Assembly: GCF_016808335.1 (NCBI RefSeq)
Contig: NC_053146.1
Span: forward strand, 42,032,470 to 42,096,469
Reading direction: 5' to 3'
DNA: 64,000 nt
From: Panicum virgatum
Lineage: Eukaryota; Streptophyta; Magnoliopsida; Poales; Poaceae
The notes under the pieces were generated by a model that had not been told where the DNA came from, made no database searches, and saw nothing but the letters and a program-made list of their open reading frames with translations. Shown here piece by piece: positions 1 to 10,250 of the stretch (within the stretch, counting starts at the first letter, position 1; every line of letters begins with the position of its first letter). The position numbers were made by a program, and so were the translations under genes.

Positions 1-1042
1 CATCAAAGGCCCCCCAAGTGGCTCTGCGATTTTGATAACCGCGGAGCCGCTGGACTTGGTTTGATGACCCCTGGCCGGGGTGTCCCATCTACCTGTCCGC
101 ATTCCCAGTGGGCGCCAGTGCTGGCGTGACGGAGTCGTGCCGGTCTTGATGGCCGGCTGGAGCGCGGGTGCCGTGGAATCTCGAGGCCTGCCGTCGTGTG
201 TTATCACCGCGCTGCGGGCGCCTCGGCTTCCCCCCTGCTCGGGACCGCCCCTCATTGGTGGGTCGTGCGGTGCCCATGCCCGAGTGGCGCGGCGGTCGCT
301 CGGCGAGCCGGCCCCGTTCCACCAGTATTTAAGAGAGGGGTTCTGTTTGGTGAAGACTTTTGGCATGCCATGTTTGACCAGCCCGTTGGGTGCTGGGGCC
401 GTTCGTGTCCACTCTTGCCTATAAATAGGGGCATTATGGAGATATGGTTCCACACGAGAAAACGGATCATGGAAATTCCTTTGGTAGTTTTCTTCTTCAC
501 ACCCCACACCCGCCCCCCAGATGAGAGCGAGCATGTCCTATGTCTCTGGTGCTAGAAGAATGCTTGCGAGCGGCGGGAGATCTTCCTCAGACATGGGCCC
601 GATATCGCGCTCCTTCCGCGAATCGCGACCCGGCGCCAATGGACCCGGGGGCTGCCTACTGGAGTTAGGCAAGCCAGGCCACTGGTTCCCTTTCCAAGGG
701 GCGTAGTAAGTGGCCATATCTCGCTTGTGGCTCCCTTGGTATTCCTTTGGTGCCGGTCTGGCGAAGGGCTCGGCAAGGAGTCAGGAGGGGGCCTCGACGA
801 GACACTCGGGCTCGCGTCGGCTTTGGAGTCTTCCCGTGCCGCGGCACCCCACTTTTTCGCCACTGGAGGTCCCTTGGTGAGACGGACGCCGGGGGGATGG
901 GTCGGCGAGGATGCCTGAAAGGTCCCCGTGGGGTTCCTTGAGCATGTCCTCTACCTCCGTCCGCAGTGCCCGTTGCCTTTTTCTTCAGCAGTTGAGGGGG
1001 AAGGTCGTAGCCGGAGAATGGGTTCCCGAGGGCGCCTTCTTT
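1..1042. other. Unassigned GC-rich DNA left of the Tat element
   Basis: This stretch flanks the left target duplication of element T and must have been contiguous with 26464 onward before T inserted. I see no convincing protein: the reading frames are short, GC-driven and share no recognisable motif. A TATA-like box (TATAAATA, 420-427) is followed by a CA-rich stretch, which could be an LTR or host promoter. It may be part of the LTR of Athila-like element A or of an older unidentified element. Confidence 0.5.
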
Positions 1043-1047
1043 GTCGC
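1043..1047. repeat. Target site duplication of element T, left copy (GTCGC)
   Basis: GTCGC directly precedes the TGTT end of the left LTR and is repeated exactly at 26459-26463, directly after the AACA end of the right LTR. A five-base duplication is the normal footprint of Ty3/Gypsy integration and fixes both ends of the element. Confidence 0.93.
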
Positions 1048-2263
1048 TGTTGTCGTTCGAAACCCACAGGCGAGCAGCGACAGGCAACACGAAAAGCCGG
1101 GAGGTCACCGGGGCGCTGGCAGGCACTGCTCCCTCGTCGACGGCCCGCAATTCTAGCAACGCGCCGCGGCTTGTGAAGACGCAGGGCGTGCCACCTGACC
1201 TATACCCGATCAGGAAGGTGCGGACGTGCTTGCGATGATTGACCTGCACACAAAACACGTGGAAATATAAGTCCGAGCCGTGGTCGGCTCCCCGGGACGA
1301 CTCTTGCATCGACTTTAAAGAGCCGATCGAGTCCCGGTGTCAGATGGGATCTGTATTTATCCGGATATTGATGAATAAAGCAAATAACTATAAAGCTGCT
1401 TCAATTAAATCTAATTGATCTAATCCACGACGATAAAGGCTTCACTGCTAGATCGGAACATCCTACACGTGACTGGGCCTAATAAACGTAACAGATAACT
1501 AAACCATAACCAAAACAGAGGCCTAAGAACTAGCAAGAGACGATTCCCGGATCAATTCCCTGTTAAGACTAAAGCAAAGCATCTAAGGCGCCACCGGATC
1601 GTCCAACCCGTTTGCAAGGCCTAACCTAGCAGATATTACGCCAACTCTTAAGAACAAGAGCAAACCGTAACAGATCAGATCTACTAAACATGAAAGAAGC
1701 AGGGTGTCGTCTCTGTGCAACTAATCCTATATGACAAGAACTAGCATAAGATTGAAACGTGACTGCACAGAGACAACATGATATTCGTAGATGATAAACA
1801 ACAAGGCATGATAGATCTACTAAAAGCCATGCTACGAACATCAAGATAACTAGCATTACTCGCCATAAAAAACGCTTCAGTACGAGTAATACCAAGGTAA
1901 AAGCAAGAACAACGCTGCCCTGATCGCGAGAAGCAATCAGGGCAGCATGGCGCTTACTTGGATGAAACCCTAGAATTAGGGATGGCGATGCGCCGAGAGT
2001 TGTTGTTTGCGAGATGTGATGACGCTCTCCTTTACGAATAACAAAGGGTACATATTTATAGTCCGGAGACTTGGGAAACAATCTAAACTAATCTTGTCCC
2101 GATCGGACTCTATCTCTAGTCTTTTAAACTAAATCTAAGATACATGGCCCATGTGGCCCAGACGCTCACGCAGGAGCCGATTTAAAATTCTTTTTAATCT
2201 TCTGCTTTAAGCCCATCTTGCTTTCGGCCCATAAATTAATCATGTTAATTTATGGCGATAACA
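1048..2263 (-). repeat. Element T 3' LTR
   Basis: Direct repeat of 25242-26458, starting TGTTGTCG and ending GATAACA on the plus strand. It lies downstream of integrase on the minus strand and is therefore the 3' LTR. Several substitutions separate it from the 5' copy, for example in the first 60 bases. Confidence 0.92.
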
Positions 2264-2281
2264 CATGCCCCCTGGTTTTGG
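2264..2281 (-). other. Polypurine tract of element T
   Basis: The plus strand CATGCCCCCTGGTTTTGG reads as a purine-rich tract with AGGGGG on the minus strand, directly abutting the 3' LTR. This is where plus-strand DNA synthesis would be primed. Confidence 0.75.
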
Positions 2282-2427
2282 CAATGATAGTTCCAAAACC
2301 AATCCGTCGCTTCATCTTCCCGTTAATGCTCATTAAACACACTGCAACCACCAAGGAAGACGCAACGTCTCTGCAACTGGCTTCTCGTAGAATGTGAAAA
2401 CAGCCGTTCCGACTCCCATCTTTTCAC

Positions 2428-2435
2428 TATTTAAT
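2428..2435 (+). promoter_or_regulatory. Candidate TATA box of antisense gene 1
   Basis: TATTTAAT lies 86 bp upstream of the ATG at 2521 on the plus strand, opposite to the direction of T's own genomic RNA. The spacing suits a short 5' leader. It is a motif-level prediction only. Confidence 0.4.
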
Positions 2436-2520
2436 CTCACCCGAATCGGCTCTTCTCCACATCAAACTCCTTCTTCCTCCCATAGCCAGTAGCGCAGAAA
2501 ACCCCAATCCTTCACCAGCC

Positions 2521-3084
2521 ATGGCCATCTCTTCTTCCTCCGTATCCAACTCCTTTGGAGATTCCTCTTCTTCCTCTTCTCCCTCTTCCTCTTCTTCCCT
2601 TTTCGCCTCCTCCATTGATCCTATCTCAGAGAGCCGAGAGCCGACCCCCGAATGGGACCCGACAGTAGCCTACGAGGCGCTGGCTCCTCTGCACTGGGAT
2701 GCAGAGGAGTTCGACTTCGGGGTCGCCTCCGAGGAAGATGAACCCACAACTGAGGGAGAGGTAGACCTCCAGTTCCTCTTCCAAGAGGAACTGGAGAGCA
2801 GTGAAGACGACGCCTTCTCTTGGGAAGGAGCTGACTCCTCCGAAGAGATCGGCTCTTCTTCCAGCGATGACACGGCGACAGGAGGAAACCCCCACCAGTT
2901 CCTCAAAGCCCACACGGAGGGAAGCGAAGAGGGAAGCAGCAGCGGCGGCGGGCGAAGCATTAGCAGCGGCGAGGATGACGGCAGCAGCAGCGGCGACGAC
3001 GGCGATGATGACGATGACGACGGCGGAGACACACCGTCGCGAAGACCGAAGCGCCGTAGGAATTCAGACACCTACGACTGGTAG
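2521..3084 (+). CDS. Antisense gene 1 of element T: acidic serine-rich protein
   Basis: A 187-residue reading frame on the strand opposite to gag-pol, between the 3' LTR and antisense gene 2. The ATG sits in a good plant context (CCATGG). Residues 5-30 are almost all serine. The middle is rich in Glu, Asp and Ser, residues about 145-170 are Gly/Ser/Asp repeats, and a basic cluster RRPKRRR near the C terminus resembles a nuclear localisation signal. There is no recognisable fold or enzyme motif, and the composition suggests a disordered nuclear acidic protein. The opposite strand is also open in places, but the start context and the upstream TATA-like box favour this strand. Low-complexity sequence limits confidence. 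Confidence 0.5.
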   Translation: MAISSSSVSNSFGDSSSSSSPSSSSSLFASSIDPISESREPTPEWDPTVAYEALAPLHWDAEEFDFGVASEEDEPTTEGEVDLQFLFQEELESSEDDAFSWEGADSSEEIGSSSSDDTATGGNPHQFLKAHTEGSEEGSSSGGGRSISSGEDDGSSSGDDGDDDDDDGGDTPSRRPKRRRNSDTYDW

Positions 3085-3267
3085 ATGTAGGTAGCATTGT
3101 AGGGGTAGAATCACAAAGCCGAAGGATCGATTCCTTTGTAAAATCGGCTTTCCTTGTAATGATTTCGTATTAATGAAATCAGTTTCCTTTAATGAAATTG
3201 AGTTTCCCTTCAATTCCATGTGTCTTCGTTTATCTTCCAAAAAGCCGATGGCAATGCATCAGGCTTC
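3085..3267 (+). other. Spacer between the two antisense genes
   Basis: It holds the likely 3' untranslated end of antisense gene 1 (TG- and AT-rich, with AATGAA-type signals near 3172-3195) and the upstream promoter of antisense gene 2. Three copies of the T-wide AGCCGA-type motif fall around 3117-3250. Confidence 0.4.
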
Positions 3268-3275
3268 TATAAATA
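3268..3275 (+). promoter_or_regulatory. TATA box of antisense gene 2
   Basis: TATAAATA matches the plant TATA consensus and lies about 200 bp upstream of the ATG at 3470, leaving room for a leader of about 170 nt. It suggests that the plus-strand gene has its own promoter rather than depending on the LTR. Confidence 0.55.
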
Positions 3276-3469
3276 TCCAAGAGCCGACGGAATTCAAACT
3301 AAAAGCAACCCGCACAAGAGTAGAACATCACTTCCAGCTTGAACCGAACTCTTGAATCCGAGCACAATTCAAAAACCAAACACCATAAACTCGAGCAAGA
3401 ACTCTCCAAGCAGTCGGAATTCGAATCAGAACCCACAGCAACTAAACCTCAAGTCAACAGATCTGAACC

Positions 3470-6420
3470 ATGGCGGATTCTGCAGCTCAGACAACAAGCT
3501 CAGCAACCGACGATGCGGCAATCTACGGCCTGAAGGTAATATTCGGCCTAATCTTTTAGTTTTCTTCAGCTTACCAAGCCTCTGAAACTAAAACTTTGAA
3601 ACTTGACACCATACGCATACTTCTGAATTTTTGAACTTCAGGTGTCAGACATCCTTCTGCCGCATCCCTCCAATCCAAAATCTTTCTGTCTTGGCCCACA
3701 AACCCATGAAAATCCCATAGATTTGGTCTCTTGTGAAGTAAATAGGATCCCTTTTGTGAGTCAAAACATCGATCTGAACCTCTGGGCCGACTGCTTAAGA
3801 GCCTGGCCTAATCCCCCTGAGAGCTGGATTACATGGTACAACAGAGTAGCAAAAGCTCACATGCCCTTATGGCAGGATTTGAACATAGCCGATGCACTTA
3901 GCTTATCATTGTCTCCACTTGACAAAGATGAAAATCTTCTGAAAACCATCGGCTATTTCTGGTTTGATGCTCTGAACTGCTTCCTTTTTGGTCATGGACC
4001 CATGACCATTACTCTGTTGGATATCACCGTGATCATTGGCCTAGACATTAGTTCTCCTAATCCTGCTGCTCACAAAATGGCAGAAGTCCCCTTCAAGCTG
4101 TCTTCCAAGGTTAACTGCACAAACTGGGGCACTTACATGAGTCAGCATCTGAAAACAAAAGGTCCAGTGACTGAGAAGGAACACACAGCCTTCTTAATTC
4201 TTTGGCTAGAACACTTCATCTTCTGTGGTCCTTCTTTAGCTCCAACCAAAAACTATCTTCCCTTGGCCTATCACCTGGCCCATGGCAATCGCACCGGCCT
4301 AGGTAAACTTTTCCTTGGAGAAACCTACAGATATCTCCATTTGATGACATCCAACTTGCTTAACCAAAAGAAACTGAGAACTGGAGGCCCTTGGTGGTTT
4401 ATTCAGTTGTGGGCACAACTGTACTTTCAGCACCATATCCCAAACTTCCAAGGCCTGACCAAGAACTCTTTTCCTGACGAAAGTGGCAAACCAATCAGAT
4501 GTACCAGCTATGGCCAAGCTTTATTTAGTCTTCCTGGCAGCAAGCTAAATTCAGCAGATGCACCAAATTGGTTCAGAATCTTCTACAAAGGACTAGATAA
4601 TCCACTCTATTTCCCATTTACTAAATCTGAATCCTTTGAGAACCCAACTGCCTTCAGATTAGATAACTTTGCTGATGACGACAGTACTCGGCATTTATAC
4701 TCTTTAATGATCCGACCTGGCTTCCTCCCTATTGGCATTAGCACTTCTAACAGAATTATCAAGCCAGGTTATGAATCTTACCAACCAGTCATAACAGCTC
4801 GACAATTTGGCCTAGGACAGGTCCCTCCCCACTTCCATATTCACCACTTGGTGGAGAGTAGAGCCGATCTGCCTGATGGTCTCACCAGTTCAAGATGCTA
4901 CAGCATGTTTGATGACCTCCACATCCCAATACCAGCCGATCTGTCCTTTACCTCTTCATCAATCGGCTTTGATACTTGGTGGAACATGTGGAAAACACAT
5001 GCATTCAGGAAAGCTCTAGGTCCTCGACTGCAGCTGATTGATCCTGAATATGCAATCCCCGAAGAAGAGGTATTGAATTTATACATTTTGCTCTTTCCAG
5101 ATCATCCATCCTTCCATTTGTCTAATTCTAACTCACTCTGCTTGCAGCAACAAGATGGTCCAGAACCTATGACCAGCAACGGGGAGCCATTCCACTTTCT
5201 TCCAACTGCCCCTGATGTACTCTTCTGCAAGGGATCACCAACAATGAAGAAAGTTATAATGACTGTTCAGCCAGACTTACTTCAGTCGGCTTCCAAACGA
5301 AGACAAACTCCCGCAAGCGTTGCCCCCCCGAGTCTTGACCAAGAAAAGGAAGATGATCACGGGGCGAGTGATCAAGAAACCAGCACCAGCTTCTCCGAGT
5401 CCATCAGAGTCCAACACCAACCAAGTAACTCATTTTTCTGAAACTTCTTCTTTATCTCATACATGTGTACTCTGGTTGACTGTAATTCTATTTTCAGGAC
5501 GCAGCTGAAGAAATTCCCAATGTAGAAAGCCCGGATCAACATGAGATGGCTGCAACTCCTGATGCACTGATGGATGTAAACGAGGAACAAGCCGATACAG
5601 TCAATGTTCTTGACGTCAACACCAGCTCCAACAGGACGGTTGCTTCTGAACCGCCCAACACTTCTTCAGAACAGGTAACATTACAAAACCAATTCTGAAT
5701 CAGCCAATAGCTCCATAGATGCATCCTGCTCTAACTCCAGATATGTCCATAGGATTTTGACATTTCAGGTTTACTTTCCTTTGACCCGGCATCAATGGGT
5801 CTGACTCTCCCTCATCATCTTTGCAGCAATCAGCTAACTTGGCACATAAGTTTCAACTCTTCAAGGATCTACTATCCACTCCGATCACTGCTCTGGTTGA
5901 TGATTCCAGCAAGATAAAGAACATCTTCGAGCAAATAGAAACCCAACTCCCGGAGCCGTTGCAAATCAAGCTCTGGCCAGCCAGCAACCTTCCATTCTTT
6001 CGGATAGAAGTGAATAAAGCACAACAACGGATGGAAGCACGTCGCTCTCAAGCTTCTCTGAAAGCTGACATTACCCAAAAGTGCAAGGCCCTCAACCAGA
6101 AGAAGGCAACTCTAGATACCAAAGGTGACGTGTCTGCCAACAAGAAACGACTCGACCTCCTGAAGAAAGAACTGGCGGAACTCGAAGAAAAAGTCCGCAC
6201 CACCAAGGAACTCATCCAGGCCGAAGAAACTTCCATCGCAAACTCCGAACAAGAGACCCAGGAAATAACCGAGCAGATACAAGCAGAGTTTGCAGAGATA
6301 AGCACCTTGAGCCGGCAGATAGTAACAGGCGATGACAAGGATGACGAAGCAATCATAGCACGAGCAGACGCCGTCCGCACAGAAGCCATCCATGTCATAG
6401 AAGAATTCCTGAACCAGTAG
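3470..6420 (+). CDS. Antisense gene 2 of element T: five-exon plant-mobile-domain protein with coiled-coil tail
   Basis: Exons are inferred at 3470-3535, 3642-5069, 5148-5424, 5498-5674 and 5827-6420. The introns (106, 78, 73 and 152 nt) all start GT, end AG and fall in phase 0. The ATG at 3470 has context CCATGG. Exon 2 (476 codons) resembles the plant mobile domain (aminotransferase-like) family, with WDALNCFLFG-like, conserved Trp and LAYHLAHGNRTGLG-type segments. Exon 5 (197 codons) is a Lys/Glu/Gln-rich coiled coil at about residues 60-170. Exon 3 is 277 nt, one base over a codon multiple, and contains a seven-C run near 5320. Past that run the next frame is KKRK-rich and joins exon 4 cleanly, so one extra C has probably broken this copy. 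Cellular members of the family (MAIN/MAIL type) act in plant gene regulation and transposon silencing. A role here is inference. Confidence 0.72.
3536..3641 (+). other. Intron 1 of antisense gene 2
   Basis: The boundaries read AAG|GTAATA and ACTTCAG|GTGTC, with a T-rich 3' half containing a CTGAAT-type branch region. Removal joins a short 22-codon first exon, which starts at a good ATG, in phase 0 to the long open frame beginning at 3642. That long frame has no ATG of its own at its start. Confidence 0.65.
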
Positions 6421-6538
6421 ATAGGCTCAAGATACAATTAGTACTGCCTGTTAACCTGAAACTTGTAACTGTTTTTTAAAAAACATCTTAAGTCGATGGT
6501 TAGACATCGGCTGTCTTGCTTTATATATATATTTTACT

Positions 6539-6788
6539 AGCCAACTCAACGTGTTGGCCCCTTCTCTCCTTTTTTTTACTGGCCACTCAACGTGTTGGCC
6601 TGTCTCCATTTTTTTTACTGGCCAACTCAACGTGTTGGCCTATCTCTTTACTTTTCCCCTTTTTTTTTTCTTACTGGCCAACTCAACGTGTTGGCCTGTC
6701 ATTTTCCTTTTTTTTATTGGCCAACTCAACGTGTTGGCCTATCATGATTATTTTTATTTTTTTTTGCGGCCAACTCAATGTGTTGGCC
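6539..6788. repeat. Array of six hairpin-forming units between convergent genes of T
   Basis: Six near-identical ~20-21-nt units lie at 6540-6559, 6581-6600, 6620-6640, 6676-6696, 6719-6739 and 6768-6788. Each has arms GGCCAAC and GTTGGCC (7 bp) around the loop TCAACGT; unit 2 lacks one A and unit 6 has ATGT. Start-to-start spacing is 39-56 bp. The spacers are T-rich on the plus strand, mostly runs of eight or more T. The array lies between the stop of antisense gene 2 (6420) and the integrase stop (6824), so both convergent transcripts would end in or near it. Confidence 0.9.
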
Positions 6789-6823
6789 TATTACACTGCA
6801 GCCAGATGGATCTCATCGGCTTT

Positions 6824-8011
6824 TCATTGCTCGCCTTCCCACATGCTCGGGAAAAACTTCTTGAGATGTTGGCCATTGACAGCAACAGGAAACTTGACGC
6901 CGTCCAATTCCTCGAGCATGTATGCATTCCCAGGCAAGACCTGATCAACCTTGTACGGCCCATGCCAAGTTGGAGACCATTTACCAAACTTTTTATCTTT
7001 AGTTCCCAATGGCAATACTGCCTCCCAAACCAAGTCTCCAACCTGGAAATCCTTAGGCCTGACCTTCTTGTTGTACGCACGAGCAACTTTAACCTTATTT
7101 TCTTTGATCTTCTCCAGCGACCAAAGCCTTAGCTCTGTCAGGTCCTCCACGTTGTCATTTATCAAGGCTGCATACTGTTCAGCGGATAGATCATTCTGGA
7201 ACTCAACACGCCTTGATCCCGCCGTGATTTCCCATGGTAATACAGCGTCCTGGCCGTAGACTAGATGGTATGGCGACGTCTTGGTGGACCCATGACATGA
7301 AATACGATATGCCCACAAAGCTTCTGATAACACCTCATGCCAACGCCTAGGATATTCATCGATCTTTCTCTTTGTAAGCTTGATGAGGCTCTGGTTGGAT
7401 GCTTCAGCCTGTCCATTAGCTTGGGCATAATATGGAGATGATCTGATCAGCTTAATTCCCATGTCATCGGCAAACTTCCTAAATTCCTCTGATATAAAAA
7501 CCGACCCTCCATCGGTCGTAATGGTCTGAGGAATCCCAAATCTGTGAACGATATGCTCTTTGACAAAGCCGATCACATCTTTCGACGCTACTGACCTCAT
7601 GGGTACTGCCTCCACCCACTTTGTGAAATAATCTATGGCAGCTAAGACCCATTGGTGACCCTTGCTAGACGACGGATTGATCTGACCAATCATGTCCATG
7701 GCCCAACCTCTGAATGGCCACGGTTTGATGATAGGATTCATTACTGACGCTGGCACTATCTGAATTTTGCCAAACCTCTGACATGCCTGACATCCTTTGT
7801 AATATTTGAAACAATCTTCAATCATAGTAGGCCAGTAATAACCCGATCGCCTAATCAGCCACTTCATCTTGTGAGCCGATTGATGAGTACTGCAGGCTCC
7901 TTCATGAACCTCATGCAAGAGCCGATTTGACTCTGAAGGTCCCAGACACTTAAGCAGTAGTCCTTCCAAGGTCCTGTAGAACATGTTATCCCCTATCAGA
8001 ACATACTTCAT
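6824..8011 (-). CDS. Element T integrase
   Basis: This open segment of 395 residues is the integrase end of Pol. An N-terminal zinc-binding HHCC motif (HEVHEGACSTH ... CQACQ) is followed by the catalytic core with D (MDMIGQ), D (TTDGGSVF) and E (NGQAEASNQ), all present. The C-terminal part has the GPYKVDQV-type motif seen in Gypsy integrases. It inserts the double-stranded cDNA into the host chromosome. It is the best preserved part of T's pol, with no internal stop. It would be cleaved from a polyprotein, so the first Met is arbitrary. Translation from the upstream domains is blocked by frameshifts. Confidence 0.9.
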   Translation of the reverse strand: MKYVLIGDNMFYRTLEGLLLKCLGPSESNRLLHEVHEGACSTHQSAHKMKWLIRRSGYYWPTMIEDCFKYYKGCQACQRFGKIQIVPASVMNPIIKPWPFRGWAMDMIGQINPSSSKGHQWVLAAIDYFTKWVEAVPMRSVASKDVIGFVKEHIVHRFGIPQTITTDGGSVFISEEFRKFADDMGIKLIRSSPYYAQANGQAEASNQSLIKLTKRKIDEYPRRWHEVLSEALWAYRISCHGSTKTSPYHLVYGQDAVLPWEITAGSRRVEFQNDLSAEQYAALINDNVEDLTELRLWSLEKIKENKVKVARAYNKKVRPKDFQVGDLVWEAVLPLGTKDKKFGKWSPTWHGPYKVDQVLPGNAYMLEELDGVKFPVAVNGQHLKKFFPSMWEGEQ

Positions 8012-8022
8012 GGCCTTGAGTC

Positions 8023-8634
8023 TTATCCTTCTGGGTGCCCCCGAGCCGAATCCTTCAAGTAATTGAAGATATCGGCTCTCCAGTCTCCGGGTTCTAGAAA
8101 CTGAACCTCCACGTCAACTCCATCGGCTGTTTCCCTGTACCCGGAAGCCATCTGTGCCAAATCATTGGCTTCATTGTTCAGAGTTCTGCGTATCCAGTGG
8201 AAATTGATGTACCTGAATTGTGACATCAACTCACGGCACTGCATCCATATCGGAAATAGAGCCTCACACTCACATCTATATTCTTCCGTGAGCTGAGAAA
8301 TCACCAACTTTGAATCTCCAAAAATTTCCACCACTTCTGCACCAGCTTCGAGGAGCAGTTCCATCCCTTTGTGAACGGCTTCATATTCCACTAAATTATT
8401 GGTGCATGGGGCGGTCATTCTGATGGAAAAGGAGTAAGTCGCCCGACACGGCGAGACCAACAGAATTCCCACACCGCATCCATCATCACAAGCCGATCCA
8501 TCGAAAAACATAGCCCAAGCACGAATAAATAATGCAGCAATATCAGTGCTGATTCTGTCTGCAACAAGATCCGTCAGTGCTTGTCCTTTGACCGCTTTCG
8601 CAGGCTGATACCGAATATCGCTCTGACAATGCAA
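8023..8634 (-). pseudogene. Element T second RNase H-like domain (aRNH type)
   Basis: About 200 residues between RNase H and integrase. It shows MFFDGSACDDG with a catalytic-type Asp, NNLVEYEAV with Glu, FGDSKLVISQL with Asp, and NNEANDLAQMASG with a terminal Asp. This additional RNase H, of the form also found as stand-alone plant/archaeal RNases H, is diagnostic of Tat/Ogre elements. The family role of the duplicate domain is unsettled. The frame relationships to the upstream RNase H and downstream integrase show shifts near 8600 and near 8025-8060, so the chain is broken. Confidence 0.85.
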
Positions 8635-9005
8635 ACATCCATTTTCCTAGCCGGCCTTTCAGGACAGAAGCCGACAACATGTGTTTTATGACATCCGATT
8701 TGCATATGACAATTGTTTCCGCCGAGAGCAAAATATGGCGAAGCTTTGTACATGTAAAGTATAAGCAAAGACAAAGCTTCTCAATTTCAGGGTACCTGGT
8801 CTCGGCGTCTAACATGCGCCTGTTGAGGTAGAAAACCACCCTCTCCTGGCCGTCGTGCTTCTGGACTAACACCGAAGCAATGGAAGTGTCACCCACGGAT
8901 AGGTACACGTAGAATGGCCTATCTTGCTGAGGAGGAACCAACACTGGAGGCTTTGACAAATATTCCTTGATTTCATCGAAAACTTGCTGCTGTTCTGCCC
9001 CCAGC
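8543..9005 (-). pseudogene. Element T RNase H domain (first), degraded
   Basis: Follows RT. The segment RPFYVYLSVGDTSIASVL corresponds to the start of a Ty3 RNase H, but the first position normally held by Asp reads as Leu/Ser here, as is common in this first domain of Tat elements. Next come an FYLNRRML-type stretch and the tether region LGKWMFALSE. A frame change near 9000 separates it from the RT thumb segment, and another near 8600 separates it from the second RNase H. Confidence 0.75.
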
Positions 9006-10250
9006 GAAACTCGTCATCGGATTTGATCTTTACTAAACCCATGAACGGTTCGATGCGCCCAGACAGATTAGAAATAAATCGCCTGACAAAGTTAATTTTA
9101 CCAATGAGCTTCTGCAACTCTTTCTTCGTAGTTGGTGGCTTCATCGTCTTCACAGCTTCTTGACTCTTCAGGCCGATCTCAATTCCCCATTCATGCACCA
9201 GGAATCCCAAAAATTGACCGGCCGACACGCCAAAGGCACACTTCTTTGGGTTCATTTTGAGCCCAAACCTTCGAGTCCGTTCCAAAACTTGGCGCAGATC
9301 TTCTAGATGCCCCCAGCTGACTTGGACTTGACCACGACATCATCAAAATAAATCTCTACCAGTTTGCCGATGAGATCATGAAAAATATAATTCATGGCAC
9401 GTTGGTACGTTGCACCGGCATTTTTCAGTCCAAAGGTCATAACCAAATATTCGAACAAGCCGACTGCGTCTGGTACTCTGAACGCAGTCTTGTTCACATC
9501 TTCTGGGGCCATGAAGATCTGGTTGTAACCAGCATTACCGTCCATAAAACTCATCATCTTGTGGCCGGCAGCTGCGTTGATCAATGTCTCCGCAACAGGC
9601 ATCGGGTACTCGTCCTTTGGCGTCGCTCTGTTGAGATCTCTAAAATCGACGCAAACACGCCATCGGCCATCCTTCTTTTGCACCGGTACCACACTAGAGA
9701 TCCATTCTGCATACCGGCACGGCCTGATGAACCCAGCATCCAGCATCTTCTCCACCTCTTTCTTGACTTCTTCTAGGACTTCGGCCTTCATCTGACGTGC
9801 TCGTTGCTGAAATGGCCGAAACCCTTTCTCAAGCGGGAGCCGATGCTCGACGATGCTTCTATCCAGACCAGGCATCTCGGTGTAGTCCCATGCAAAACAG
9901 TCCCGGTACTCTTTCAGTAGTGCAATCATCTCCTCTCGCAAGGCCGGATCCAACTTCTTGCTGATAAATGTCGGCCGTGGCTTATCCCCAGGACCGATGT
10001 CAACCTCTTCCAAATCATCAGCTGATGTGAACCCATATCCGAGTTTGCCGTCATCTGAAAAACCAGCTGCGAACGCAAGCGAGTCTTCGTTATCCACAAG
10101 ATCAGCGGCAAACACAGGGAGATGACAAGAAAAATTATCTGGCCAACCGCACGGGCTGGCCACCTCTATAATTCCATTATCATTCGAAACCAAATTGTCG
10201 ATGAGTGGCCAACTGCCAGAGCAGGCCATCGTGTGTACATGATGTAACAA
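9006..10250 (-). pseudogene. Element T reverse transcriptase
   Basis: The RT of T in two open segments (10250-9303 and 9285-about 9006). Recognisable motifs in order are an upstream FAWDYTEMPG, the template-gripping VPVQKKDGRWRVCVDFRDLN, MDGNAGYNQI, FGLKNAGATYQRAMN and the catalytic box YFDD at about 9320. The thumb then includes CAFGVSAGQFLGFLVHEWGIE. A one-base shift at a G-run near 9306-9310 breaks the frame just after the catalytic box. The MDGNAGYNQI form is typical of Tat. RT makes cDNA from the element RNA, but this copy cannot yield an intact enzyme. Confidence 0.88.

Noticed and set aside
665..1309. Minus-strand frame of 214 codons near the left end
   Set aside because: It spans the boundary of T's LTR and target duplication, has GC-driven composition and no motif. 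It is a chance frame.
2670..3071. Minus-strand Ser/Pro-rich frame opposite antisense gene 1
   Set aside because: Mirror of the low-complexity plus-strand frame. The start context and upstream TATA-like box favour the plus strand.
5070..5147. Treating 5070-5147 as coding, since the frame stays open through it
   Set aside because: It is 78 nt (26 codons) so the frame is uninformative. Strong GT and TTGCAG boundaries and an AT-rich hydrophobic translation fit an intron like its three neighbours. Not fully excluded.
6539..6788. CRISPR-like array
   Set aside because: The units are perfect short hairpins with T-rich spacers in a plant retroelement. Unit and spacer lengths vary, and CRISPR does not occur in plant nuclear DNA.
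6516..7132. Plus-strand frames of 142 and 193 codons with recurrent ANSTCWP/GQLNVLA peptides
   Set aside because: The peptide repeats are translations of the hairpin array and then run antisense through integrase. There is no independent evidence of coding.
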